Shown piece by piece: positions 35,597 to 45,621 of a stretch of 64,000 bases of DNA (positions are counted from its first letter, which is position 1; each line of letters opens with the position of its first letter). Under the pieces are notes generated by a model. It searched no databases. It was not told the DNA's origin and saw nothing but the letters and a program-made list of their open reading frames with translations. Origin of the DNA: Ottelia alismoides (taxonomy: Eukaryota > Streptophyta > Magnoliopsida > Alismatales > Hydrocharitaceae); NCBI GenBank assembly GCA_037367405.1, contig JAZKJV010002956.1, positions 744,001 to 808,000 of the forward strand. The letters are read 5' to 3'. Both the position numbers and the translations under genes were made by a program.

Positions 35597-36139
35597 CTAC
35601 TCCGTCGAGAACATGGAAGACGGAGATGCAGTTATTGGAGGACCGCCGGCGGAGAACTGCAGGCCAGACGGTCGGGTGAAGTGCCCGGAGGACAACAGCG
35701 GGGGATTCAACAAGTGGGACACCGGGATCCCCCTGTTCCCGACGTGCTCCAGCTCTGTTCTGTGGAGAAAGGTCGGAGCATTGGGCAAGTTTGGGCCTTT
35801 GGGGTGCGCATGCAGACGTGGATGGGGGAGCTTCAGCTTAATGCTCTTGAGATCGATCTCGAAGTCAGACTCGGAGGGAGGCTGTGGCGGATCTCGGGGA
35901 AGGAAGTCAGGGGAGGTCGGGTCGGAGGGAGGGTGGGGTGGAGCTCGGGGCAGGGGGTCGGGGGAGATCGGGGCGGAGGGAGGTTGGGGCGGAACTCGAG
36001 GCAGGGGGCCAGGGAGGTTGGAGCGGAAGGAGGAGTTCCACGCGGGGAAGGAGGAGGAGGAGGTTGGAGGAGGAAGAAGAAGATGGGAGAAGAGGAGGAA
36101 AAAGAGGTGTCTGGACAATAATACCCCTTTTAACTGCAC
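35597..36139 (-). pseudogene. Pro-rich captured gene fragment in the MULE
   Basis: Minus-strand frame of 180 codons. Residues about 43-93 are a three-fold repeat of a 17-residue unit of the type PDPLPRAPPHPPSDPTS. A more ordinary segment (SESDFEIDLKSIKLKLPHPR, then NRGIPVSHLLNPPLLSSGHF and FSAGGPPITASPSS) runs to the end. The ordered segment looks like real protein sequence. Overlapping plus-strand frames of 244 and 266 codons are low-complexity Gly/Arg shadows of it. Whether it was joined to the Gln-rich fragment in the donor gene is unclear. Confidence 0.45.
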
Positions 36140-36180
36140 GAAGGTTTGAAAAAACCATGGTTAAGTCAACTCATTGACGG

Positions 36181-36305
36181 TCAATCTGACGGAAGGGCAC
36201 AAGTGATAACGGAGAAAGAAGTGAGGGGCACAACTGATATAACCAAAAAGATAGGGGCATAACTGAAATTACGATATCTCAGAGGGATACAAGTGATAAA
36301 AACCC
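36181..36305 (-). repeat. MULE right terminal inverted repeat
   Basis: Reverse complement of the left repeat, ending GATAAAAACCC. It keeps the same three sub-repeats with a few substitutions. Confidence 0.85.
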
Positions 36306-36314
36306 ATATTTGAA
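36306..36314. repeat. MULE 9-bp target duplication, right
   Basis: ATATTTGAA directly after the ...GATAAAAACCC terminus. Joining the flanks restores AT-rich LTR sequence. Confidence 0.92.
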
Positions 36315-37313
36315 TATAACTAATTTCCTTACATATAAATCACCAAAAAAGTAAATATGTACCATTAATTAATTTAATTTAATTAAAAAATTTGTATTTA
36401 ATTATTTAATTTATTTATTAATTGGATTTGAAAACATGCCTTGTATAAAAGATATTGATCTATACCTTAAATAACCACCATTAAGGTGGATAATTATCTC
36501 TATAAATAAAATATATTATTTATTTTATTTAATTCCGAATATCATAATTAATTAATTAATTTATTTATTCTATTCTATTTATTTATTTATTTAAAATAAC
36601 CAATAAAAACCTTCCTTGTTTGTATATACTTTCCATTTTGATTTTTGTCTTCTTTTTAATGGGCTCCTCCTCCCTTTTTCATTCTTTGATCAATCTTTGG
36701 TGGTGAGGAGCCCGATCTCCGAGAGCGAATTTAACAAAGAAGGGTGCTTAGCTTCTGAAGCGTCCAGTGACAACGAGTCGGCTCTCGTCGAGGCCATCAC
36801 GGTGTATCCGATCCCGAGGTTAGATCCAACTTTATTTCCCGTCATTTTTCTTAGATAGATCTTAGATTTAATTTTTCTTCAATTTGATTAATCACTAGAT
36901 ATTAAAATACCAAAAACATCCATCTCAATTTAATCCATGTCTACACTGATTTTTCATTTCATTTTCTCATCCTCACATTTCTTATTCTCCCTCGCACAAC
37001 ATTTCACATCCGACCACACACGGTGGTCGGATCTTCGGATCTATCTTCCATATCGCAAGATCCACACCATTCATGCCTCCTATTTTGTTTATAAATAAAA
37101 TATATAAAGAAAAAACATCGCATAATTGTTTATCTTCTCTCTCTGACATTTGTTTTGCAGGATAATCTACACAAAAATAATAAATAATATAAAAATAAAA
37201 ATTTATTACGACCCTTGTTTACAGTTTTTTTAAAATAAACAAATAAAAAAATTATTATCTCCGATTACAATTTATAAAACAATCAATCGTAGTGGTGCTG
37301 CCTGTGAGGAGGC
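36315..37313. other. LTR copy 4, middle part; no gene recognised
   Basis: AT-rich to about 36610, then a mixed segment at 36660-36840 with higher GC (GAGCCCGATCTCCGAGAGCGA; an 80-codon plus frame at 36616-36858 without recognisable content), then AT-rich again with CTCTCTCT near 37137. By position it should be late U3 and R of the interrupted Athila-type LTR. I see no supportable gene. Confidence 0.4.
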
Positions 37314-37318
37314 ACCAC
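37314..37318. repeat. Copia III target duplication, left
   Basis: ACCAC, matching 48170-48174. Integrase of Ty1/copia elements makes 5-bp duplications. Confidence 0.9.
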
Positions 37319-39884
37319 TGAAGGATACGAAGAATCCTCAAACGCCTCATGGAAACGTGTTGAACGCATGTCATGCGATCGGGGCGACTAGTCGCACTAG
37401 TCGCCAGATGCAGCAGAATTTTAAATTTTTAAATCAAGTGATGAAACCACATGATCACAAGAACATTTCTTAGATCGTTTCATGAAATCACAAAGTATTA
37501 GAAATACCTCTTGGAGTGTCGTTGTGATCACGAGATCTCTAAAACAAGATATCCTCTTCGCTCAAGTCCGATCTGCGAAGATGGCACTCGCAGGCACGAT
37601 GATAAGAGGCGTTTCTCCCGCAATATTTGATGAAAAATCCAAGCGTTGAATCTCCTTGATTTCTTCTAATGAAATCCGTCGATGGAGATCCACAAGCAAT
37701 CGAAGCGACAGCACAACGACGTGTAGGCGACTGCTTCTTCTCTCAGAGCACAAGGTGGACAACCACCTTCGAGAGAGAGAGAGAGACGAGAATGAGAGAG
37801 AGAGAGAGAGAAGAGTAGGCGTGTACTCTTTGAACTTGTGTGGAGCCTTTTGAGGCTAGGGTTGCGCTCCTTTTATATTAGTTTGGAACCCCATGGATCA
37901 CAATCCATGGCATATACAAAATCAATGGTTAGATTGATATATTTATCAAATCAATGGCCATGATAATTGTTGTTCAAAAACAACAACATATTAATTTATT
38001 TTAAATTTAATATATGTTGCATAATTATCAACATAATTTATTTAATCAAATAAATTAATAAACAAAAGATAATATGATAATAATAAAATGAGATGATAAT
38101 TCACCCCAAATAGATGGGGCGTCCCCCATGACCAAATCATGGGTGACGCCACCTCATTTGGTGGTGTTTTATCCATCCATTTTATTTAATCCAATTATCT
38201 CTTATTTGTTTGAAATATTCTCCACTAAATTAATTCCCAATTAATTAGTGTACATTTATTGTAGAATTCTCCACCAAATTAATTCCCAAAAAATTTGTTA
38301 ATATTTCAATCATGCCATTGAAAAAATGTGAATCATGTTCACAGCCCAAACTAATTTGTAAATTACATTTCCAATTAATTGCTTAATGTGAATCCAATTC
38401 TCATTAATAATTAACAAATGTTATTTACAAAGGTGCTCTCTCTTTAATATATTATAAATCATATTTATAATATATACTCATAAATTATGGATAGCACTAT
38501 CCACAATTTGCATATCCTTGATAATTAAATCCCATTTAATTATCTTGGATAATCATTCTCTTAATATGAATCACATTCATATTATTCTTGATAATTAAAT
38601 CTCATTTAATTATCAACATCTTGTTGCTTGGATACATAATTCGTCAAATGAATTATTCTTGAACTCCTTTAAGAATAATGTGCTTTCTCCACAGATACTT
38701 GGAGATAAGGACAGGACGATTGTATTGTTCCACGTATAGTGACTTGGATGTTGAGATTTCATCTCAAATCCATATCTTACGTACCTCCCACAGATGCATG
38801 ATTAAATAAAGACTGCAAATCTAATCTTCTCATTGCATCTGAATCTCATTTAGACCAATGTCCAATATTTGGACCAAGATCAGATTGCTTCTCTACTGAG
38901 AGGAGTCACTAAAATACAGACCTGTTTCATCACTCCCTCAGAACGGAAGCGTCATGGTTATACAATCCTTTATGATCACATCACCCTCAGGTATTCCCAA
39001 TACCTGTACATCCTGCATACTGGAATACCTATGATCAACCTGAAGATCAGGATCAATTTTACAATGTCTTCTTCAGGGTTTGATCACCAAGTTTCTCAAT
39101 ATTGCTCATTGGGATTCAGTATCGATCATATGCTTTCGCAAAGCATATATCATACCTTCAAATCCATGTCATGCTTTCAAAGCACGATGACCATGCATGG
39201 AATTTGATCGGTCCCAATACCTCATGAGTGAGCTCATGTTTTCCGGTTTATAAGTGAACCTGTATGATTCCTTTGAGAGATCGTATTACTCATATGCCCT
39301 TACATGCACACTAGCGCGCTGGTGTATAGACCATGGTTAGGTCATCAACCTATTGGTCTGCCAAATGTACACGCTCAGACATATAGTAACACATCTGTCT
39401 CTGGTCAGAGGATGTGTTCCAATGCTGCGACAGTATTCAACATAGGACTTAGGTTATCTCGATCTCGTTATGTCAACCCATTGACCAAACTAATGTGACA
39501 CCTCCGAATCACTATTCCCATGCGGAGGACCTGCATCAAGAGGTTAGTCAGATATCAGCCTATGTGAGAAATGATTGCCATCTCCTACTCAGTCTGGAGA
39601 TCATCTCTTAATAATCATTTGACGGTGCTTGATGAGTCCTCTATCTACCTCCTTAGATATTCATCCAAACACCAGCCTCTATGATTCATTTAATGAATCA
39701 ACAGCTATATGATCATCAAGATGGCCATGGTACATAACCCTAATTTTACATAGGGACCTTATAGTGCATTCATTCATCTAATTTCAGAAAGGGAGTGAAA
39801 CATCAATAACTTTTATTGATAAACATATGTATTATAATAACATTTATTGTAAGAATGGTTCGCCTAGGGCTTACATGTCTAACA
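37319..39884 (-). repeat. Copia III 3' LTR
   Basis: 2,566 bp, minus sense TGTTAGACATG ... CTTCA with intact TG/CA ends. The core promoter box TATAAAAG is retained on the minus strand near 37874-37881. GA/CT microsatellites at 37771-37811 lie in the transcribed leader. The region around 39230-39430 shows strong similarity to all other copies of the family and is the best marker of it. Confidence 0.92.
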
Positions 39885-39900
39885 ATCTCCCACTAGCCCT
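39885..39900 (-). other. Copia III polypurine tract
   Basis: Minus strand AGGGCTAGTGGGAGAT, directly upstream of the 3' LTR start TGTTAGACATG. A purine-rich site here primes plus-strand synthesis in LTR elements. Confidence 0.8.
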
Positions 39901-39961
39901 CGGAACCATTCAAGTACAATCCGTAAATCCATACTCATTACATGCTGGTCAAAAACCTTTA

Positions 39962-40588
39962 TTAGCAGAGGTTCGGTAAGAGGATTAGCAACGTTGTCGG
40001 TAGAGGCCACCTGGTGATGATGATATCACCACGCTTTTGAATCTCCCGAATGATGTTGTATTTCCTGTCCACGTGCTTGCTCTTTTGATGCCATATGGGA
40101 TCCTTTGCCTGGGCAATGGCTCCTGTGTTATCGCAGAGTAACGGGATGGGAGTATCAGAGGAAACTACGCCAAGCTCCAAGATGAACTTGCACAACCACA
40201 CAGCCTCTTTTGCAGCATCCGATGTGGCAATGTATTCGGCTTCTATTGTTGAATCCGTCGTAGTGTCCTGCTTCTTGCTTCTCCAGCTCACAACACCACC
40301 GTTCAACAGGAATACAAACCCTGATGTCGACTTTCGATCATCAATATCTGACTGGAAGTCTGAATCTGTATATCCCATGACTTGAAGATCACCCTCTCCA
40401 TAGACCAAGGTGTAATCTTGCATCTGTCTTAGATATTTGAATATGTTCTTTACTGCATTCCAGTGTTGCTCTCCATAGCAGGATTGGTAACGACTAACCA
40501 CTCCCACTGCATGGTAGATGTCTAGCCTAGTACACATCATGGCATACATTAAGCTTCCTACAGCTGATGCATAGGGGCATCCAGCCAT
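39962..40588 (-). pseudogene. Copia III RT thumb and RNase H
   Basis: 208-codon frame: YASAVGSLMYAMMCTRLDI (end of RT), KYLRQMQDYTLVYG, then RNase H with D75 (GYTDSDF), STIEAEYIA (Glu about 116-118) and LLCDNTGAI (third Asp), ending with the HVDRKYNIIRE motif. The last 15 residues are frame-shifted. In the family this domain degrades the RNA template. It ends about 80 bp before the polypurine tract. Confidence 0.9.
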
Positions 40589-40875
40589 GGCCTTCTTTTT
40601 CTAAATACTTTAAGGATCCATCCCTTTAGACAAATGTATACCATGTATTAAGGGGAGGAATCCTTTCTTAGAACTATACATATGGAATCGTTCAAGAATC
40701 TTCTTAATGTATCCATGTTGCGACAATCCCAACATCCTCTTTTCTCAGTTTCTGAACAACTTCAGGCCTAAGATGTAAGAGGCTTCTAAAAGATCTTTCC
40801 TCTCGAAGGTTTGGGATAGACAAATCTTCACACTGGTCATCATTCATGTATCATTCCCAATGATAAGGATATCAT

Positions 40876-41484
40876 CTACGTAAAGCACAATAAATATAAT
40901 GGCGCTCCCACTAAGCTTCTTGTACAAGGTTCATCAGGATTTTGCACAAAATCAAAACTCTTTATGTTTTCGTCAAATCTGATGTTCCAGCTACGAGAAG
41001 CTTGTTTGAGCCCATAGATGGATTTCTTTAGCTTGCATACTTTTCCATCCTCAACTATGATGCCCTGGGGTTGCTCCATATAGATATCCTCCTCGAGGTA
41101 TCCATTGAGGAAAGCTGTCTTGATGTCCATCTGCCAGATGTCGTAGTCAAGAGATGCAGCTATAGCTAGCAGTGTCCTGATGGACTTAAGCATAGCCATA
41201 GGATAGAATGTCTCATCATAGTCGATGCCTTCTCTCTGTGTGTAGCCCTTGGCTACGAGCCATGCCTTGAAAGTCTCTACTTTCCCATCAGGTCCCCTCT
41301 TTCTCTTGAAGATCCATTTACACCCAATGGGTTTTACCCCTTTAGGTGGATCCTCTAGGGTCCACGCACAATTCTTATGCATGGAGTCAATTTCTGACTT
41401 CATTGCTATCATCCATCTATCCATGTCATGATCCATGAGTGCTTCATCAAATAAAGAAGGATCATTGTCAGTCTCACCTGACAC
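40876..41484 (-). pseudogene. Copia III reverse transcriptase, N-terminal two thirds
   Basis: 202-codon frame with WKWIFKRK-type and AWLVAKGYTQREGIDY motifs, first catalytic Asp D120 in QMDIKTAFLNG, and LKKSIYGLKQASRSW. A frameshift near 40920 throws the frame off. The YVDDILI active-site box is present in another frame at about 40862-40879 with both Asp codons. The RT is therefore recognisable in full but split, and not functional. Confidence 0.9.
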
Positions 41485-41571
41485 ATGGAATCCATACTTT
41501 TCAGGTGGTGCAATCAGTCTCGAACTCCTTCGAAGAGGTATGGGTGTTTCATCTTTATTTATCTCTTCAAT

Positions 41572-42570
41572 TTATGGTTCAGGAATCTCAGAATCCTCAG
41601 GGGAATCAATGAGTTTCTCTACTTCATTTCTTTCTTGATCATCAGGGAAATCATCCTCTAGAAATTTCACATCCCTAGAGACAAAAACCTTTTGGGTCTC
41701 AGGGTCATAAAGCCGGTATCCAATACCATCTTTAACATACCCAATGAAGTAGCACTCACGAGTGCGTGATTCTAGCTTACTTGCGTCCACGTTCTTTGCA
41801 TGGACCAAGCAACCCCAAATCCTTAAGTGTTTAACACTAGGCTTCGTACCATACCCGAGCTCATGAGGAGTCTTGGGTACAGATTTGCTAGGAATCTTGT
41901 TCAGGATATAAATTACAGTCTCTACTGTATATCCCCAAAAACTAAGAGGTAAACGTGCTTTGCTCATCATTGAACGGATCATGTCCATGATGGTCCTGTT
42001 GCATCTTTCAGCAACACCATTAAGTTGGGGAGTTCCAGGGGGAGTGAGATTGGAGACAATTCCATTCTCTTTAAGATATTCCTTGAATTCTTCTGAGAGG
42101 TACTCACCACCTCGGTCAGATCGAATCCATTTGATCTTCCTATCGGTTTGGTTCTCAACCAAAACCTTAAACTCTTTGAACTTTTCAAAGGTTTCAAATT
42201 TATGACGTAGTAGGAAGATAAACCCGTATTGCGAATGGTCATCAATAAACGTCAAATAATATCGATATCCATTTCTAGTCGCGGTACTGAAGGGACCACA
42301 TACATCAGTATGTATTAGGTCAATAATACCTTCGCATCTCGTAACCTTGTTACGGAAAGGTGTTCTAGTCATTTTATCTCGAATGCAATGTTCGCATGTA
42401 GGTAAAGATTGAACCTGTAGAAAATCTAAAGGTCCATCCTTTATCAATCTATTAATCCTATCAACAGATAAATGACCAAGCCTTTGATGCCAAATCATAT
42501 GTGAATGATTTCCATCCTCCCTGGAACTTTTGGGGTTTCTATCATTAGTGTAGTAACATTCATGACACAT
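41572..42570 (-). pseudogene. Copia III integrase
   Basis: 332-codon uninterrupted frame, the best preserved coding part of the element. The zinc-binding HHCC is H28, H33, C59, C62. The catalytic core is D89 (LIHTDVCGPF), D152 (WIRSDRGGEY) and E188 (NGVAERCNRT), with the standard 35 residues between the last two. The C-terminal copia motif region reads WGCLVHAKNVDASKLESRTRECYFIGY and is followed by a GKE-like acidic linker to the stop. The domain is complete, but it is not translated in one frame with gag or RT. Confidence 0.92.
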
Positions 42571-42646
42571 TCATCATTGCACAATTCATAGAGTCCACCA
42601 GAAGTCAAAATAACATCCGCAATATATTAATCATAACGGTTTATGA

Positions 42647-42930
42647 TTAATTTATTACAGAAAGGGTAGGAATATCCATTTCAAATAGCTTAGATACAGA
42701 TATCATATTCCTTCTAACTTCAGGTACATAAAGATACTCTTTAAGTACGATGACTCGACCACTAGATGATGACAGTCTGCAGGTCCCGATGACGACTGCT
42801 GCAACACTTACATCAGATCCCATCTGGATGACTATCTCCCCTTGCTCCATATTCCTAGTTTCCTGAAACAAATGCAACGAATTGCATACATGAACAGAAG
42901 CATCAGAATCTACAACCCAACTTCCTTCTC
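42647..42930 (-). pseudogene. Copia III aspartic protease (catalytic motif changed)
   Basis: Minus strand reads WVVDSDASVHVC near 42895-42925, where the family has D-S-G-A-S/T. The essential Gly is replaced by Asp, so protease activity is unlikely. The rest of the domain is recognisable: VIGTCRLSSSSGRVIVLKEY and LYVPEVRRNMISVSKL (42877-42647 frame, 76 codons). Confidence 0.8.
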
Positions 42931-42989
42931 ATCCAACGAGAAGGATAGTTTCTTTCATACCTGCTGGGGCTTTACCTTTGTTAGCAGAC

Positions 42990-43052
42990 TTCAGGTAATC
43001 TGGGCAATTACACCGCCAGTGCCCCGGCTTCTTGCAGTGGTGACAGACATCG
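42990..43052 (-). pseudogene. Copia III CCHC zinc knuckle
   Basis: Minus strand reads CHHCKKPGHWRCNC, a perfect C-X2-C-X4-H-X4-C nucleocapsid knuckle, followed by PDYLKSANKGKAPAG. It binds element RNA in active copies. It is out of frame with the capsid part because of a frameshift between 43100 and 43280. Confidence 0.85.
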
Positions 43053-43275
43053 GACTTTATCGATGTCATTAGTGTGGAAGCACTAGAAGATGAACCAACT
43101 CCTTGATTCTTCTTCCTTCTCTTCTAGGTCTGGCCCTTCCGAGAACCTTGCTTCTGACCACGCTTTCCCTACACTTGTGCAACCATTGCACTAGTAGTGG
43201 AGCCGTCCTTCCTCATCATGTCTTATGCAGACTTCAATGCAGCTAACATTCCAGCGTTAGTGAAATCACCTTTGC

Positions 43276-43797
43276 TCATGTGATAAGACATGACAAAGTT
43301 GTTGAAAGATTAGGGAGCGACAGGAGAATGAAATCAGCTTGCATATCAGAATCCATGTAGGCTCCCATGGTTTCCAATTCAGGGAGGTACCCAAACACTT
43401 TGAGTACGTGTTCTCTGACAGAGGTCCCTTCCTTCATCATGCAGTGAATAAGCTCTTTCATCACATTGTAGCGTTGTGTGCGGTTTATGTCACCAAACGT
43501 TTCCTTCAAATTCATCATAATCTCTTGGCAATGGTTCATTTCCACATGTTGCTTCTGAAGCACATTGGACAATGAGCCAAGGATATAACACCTTGCCAGA
43601 TTATGGTCTTCATCATATTTCTCATTATATGATTTATCTTCCGCAGTATTAGGGTTTTCTATCTTGTCCTTGGTCAGCACATACGAGACGCACTCCGCAG
43701 ATAGGACAAGATCCAAATTTTGGATCCAATCTGAATAATTTGGTCCTGTCAACTGATTGACCTCCAAGAGCCTGCTAAGTGGGTTCATGGACTTCAT
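43276..43797 (-). pseudogene. Copia III gag (capsid part)
   Basis: 173-codon frame starting with MKSMNPLSRLLEVNQLTGPN and YSDWIQNLDLVL, the Ty1/copia gag signature L-T-G-x-N-Y-x-x-W at residues about 16-24. It continues through the UBN2/retrotransposon gag domain (ARCYILGSLSNVLQKQH; MNLKETFGD) to the end of the capsid domain. The 173-codon stretch has no stop, then the frame is lost before the CCHC finger. Gag builds the virus-like particle. The ATG at 43797 is the natural start, directly after the leader. Confidence 0.85.
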
Positions 43798-45607
43798 TTT
43801 ATGAAATTAAGAACGCACTATATCCGAATACATAAATAATTATATATTCATTTTAAGATAGTTGATTAAGGCATTTTAAATCAAATTGTCTTGCTATGTC
43901 AACTCTGAAGGATTATTCCCTTATTGTCTATCAAAGAGATATACTTACCGCTATATCTCAAGCAAGATCTGGGATCTCCTTCCCTATCTTTGTCACATCC
44001 CAATAATATGAGAACTTGTGACTCCGATAAAAAAATGAGAACTCATTCCGCCATGCAAGTCCAACTTACATTTCCCAATTCGGTCTTTAAAACTCGGGCC
44101 CACCACCCCTAAGATGATGTTGACCCATCATTAATTGAACAAACCATCAACAGGAATAGAACTCGCTATGCGCAATCCAATATCGCCTCAATAGTATGAG
44201 GACTCGATATTAGGGTCACTATGCATACGGCCTTACTCTTTCGAGAAGCAAAGAGCCCGATCCAGATGCGCTTGCATATAGGAGCTGTCACTTCAGACAG
44301 GAGTCTCCTACATACAATCCCTGGCGACGGAAACCTTCGCCTTGATGGGAGACCATGGATGTCACTTATGTGATCCTCCATCTCATATACAAATTTTAAT
44401 AATTAATTATCGTAAATCATATTCACATAATTAATTCTTCCATGGGAAATACACATCTATTCATAATAGAGTGTTTATTGGATGTAATTAATTTAATCAC
44501 ATTAAATTAATCATTAATCCAATCATCAATCAACAAATTTGATTATTACTTGAATAGTAGGTATAATCTCAAAGTAAATATTATTCGAATTTTAATAATT
44601 AGAAAAATACACTGACTTCTCCGACATTATCGAGTCCCTACCCGCTGTCATGGCCAGTACCGACGAGAGTGGGATGGACCACATACGTTGCAACCCGCTA
44701 CCTCAATGCTCTCCGACTAGTCACCATATCCACCTCAGGAAAGGATAATGCAAGATAGATCATTATGTACTTTGAGATGCTCATCGGGTTTTCAACTGAA
44801 ATTATTCCATATAATATTCGTAAAACCATTTTGATAATATTATATGGAGATTTTATAAATAAATACCCAATCCTATTTAAGCATGAAGGTTTTGCATGTA
44901 AAAGTTGTCCTACAACTATTGTAGGATAAACTAGTGATTTTCATGAAAACAATGTTTGTTGATGATTTCATATCAACCAATTAATGATCAAGATCAACTG
45001 TCTTATCATCTTGGTTAGGGAAATGTCATTCAATGAAATAATTATCTATTTAAATATCTCACAAATATTTATCACTAATTATTTCAGAAAATTAACATTT
45101 AATTTTCATCAACTTATTTGAATGACTATCACATGGTTCATGATCAAATTCGTCAATTTTCTGCAGTGACCCCTACTCACTAAAATCAACATATCTTGAT
45201 CAATTTAAATCCAAATTACGCCAAATCAGTTTCCTAATATATCTAATTTGATTTATGACAGAATAAAAGTGATATTTCATGCATTTACAGGCGCATCAAA
45301 ACAGTAATTAACTCATTAATCACGTTCAGATCTGCTGTTCCCGCAACTATGAATACATGTTTATTCAAAGGGCCATATCTTGAGCAAATAAATTCCAAAT
45401 TACATAAACTCAGATCCTATGATTTCATTATTTAATGGGTAACAAAATACAATTGCAAATTTAGTGTTTAAACGATTTAAACAGTGCCGAAAAATTTCAA
45501 TTAGACAGAGGTGCAAAAATTGAAATGCAGTAAAACTTTTTGCAATCCTTTCAAACCCAAGTTGTCCTAGGTTTACGGATCGTATCCAAAATCTTATTCC
45601 ACCTAAG
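43798..45607 (-). other. Copia III untranslated leader
   Basis: 1.8 kb between primer site and gag ATG, gene-free. It is conserved with copia II (22.25-24.1 kb) and copia I (8.95-10.66 kb). Better kept stretches include the CATCCCAATAATATGAGAA segment near 43996, the GCGCAATCCAATATCGCCTCAAT segment near 44170 and the CTACCCGCTGTCATGGCCAGTACC segment near 44638. Similarity over this non-coding stretch exceeds that of several coding parts. Confidence 0.75.
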
Positions 45608-45619
45608 GCTCTGAAACCA
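45608..45619 (-). other. Copia III primer-binding site (one mismatch)
   Basis: Minus strand TGGTTTCAGAGC against the initiator tRNA-Met site TGGTATCAGAGC seen in copia II. It lies 2 nt from the LTR end. Confidence 0.85.
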
Positions 45620-45621
45620 CT

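Larger units (their letters stand above)
34614..36305 (-). mobile_element. Mutator-like element carrying gene-like sequence (Pack-MULE candidate)
   Basis: A 1,692-bp element with terminal inverted repeats of about 125 bp (start GGGTTTTTATCACTTGT at both ends) and a perfect 9-bp target duplication ATATTTGAA (34605-34613 and 36306-36314). Long inverted repeats with a 9-bp duplication are diagnostic of Mutator-like transposons. It encodes no transposase. Its interior (about 35150-36120) is much more GC-rich than its surroundings and has open frames on the minus strand: a Pro-rich 180-codon frame and a Gln-rich 97-codon frame. This is the make-up of a Pack-MULE, an element that has captured pieces of host genes. 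The donor gene cannot be named from the sequence. Confidence 0.85.
33790..37313 (+). repeat. Athila-type LTR (copy 4), plus sense, interrupted
   Basis: Plus-sense copy of the LTR family seen in minus sense at 1-6.84 and 62.3-63.84 kb. It starts TGAATCCCTGATTCATCGTCTTTATTC and includes GACCCGGACCCCGAGAGAAGG and TAGGAGGAGATAGGA (33993-34072). It fits as the 3' LTR of the plus-strand RNase H-integrase. A Mutator-like element sits in it at 34614-36305. After copia III, inserted at 37319, the sequence resumes at 48175 and reaches leader sequence near 48.62 kb. The net LTR is then about 2.3 kb, similar to copy B. The U3 TATA box is not certain; 36.6-37.3 kb is mixed GC with no gene I can name. Confidence 0.55.

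Noticed and set aside
35349..36149. 266- and 244-codon plus-strand frames in the MULE
   Set aside because: Low-complexity Leu/Arg/Gly translations opposite the Gln- and Pro-rich minus frames; best explained as shadows.
36616..36858. 80-codon plus frame as a host exon
   Set aside because: No motif and no splice evidence; sits inside the interrupted LTR.
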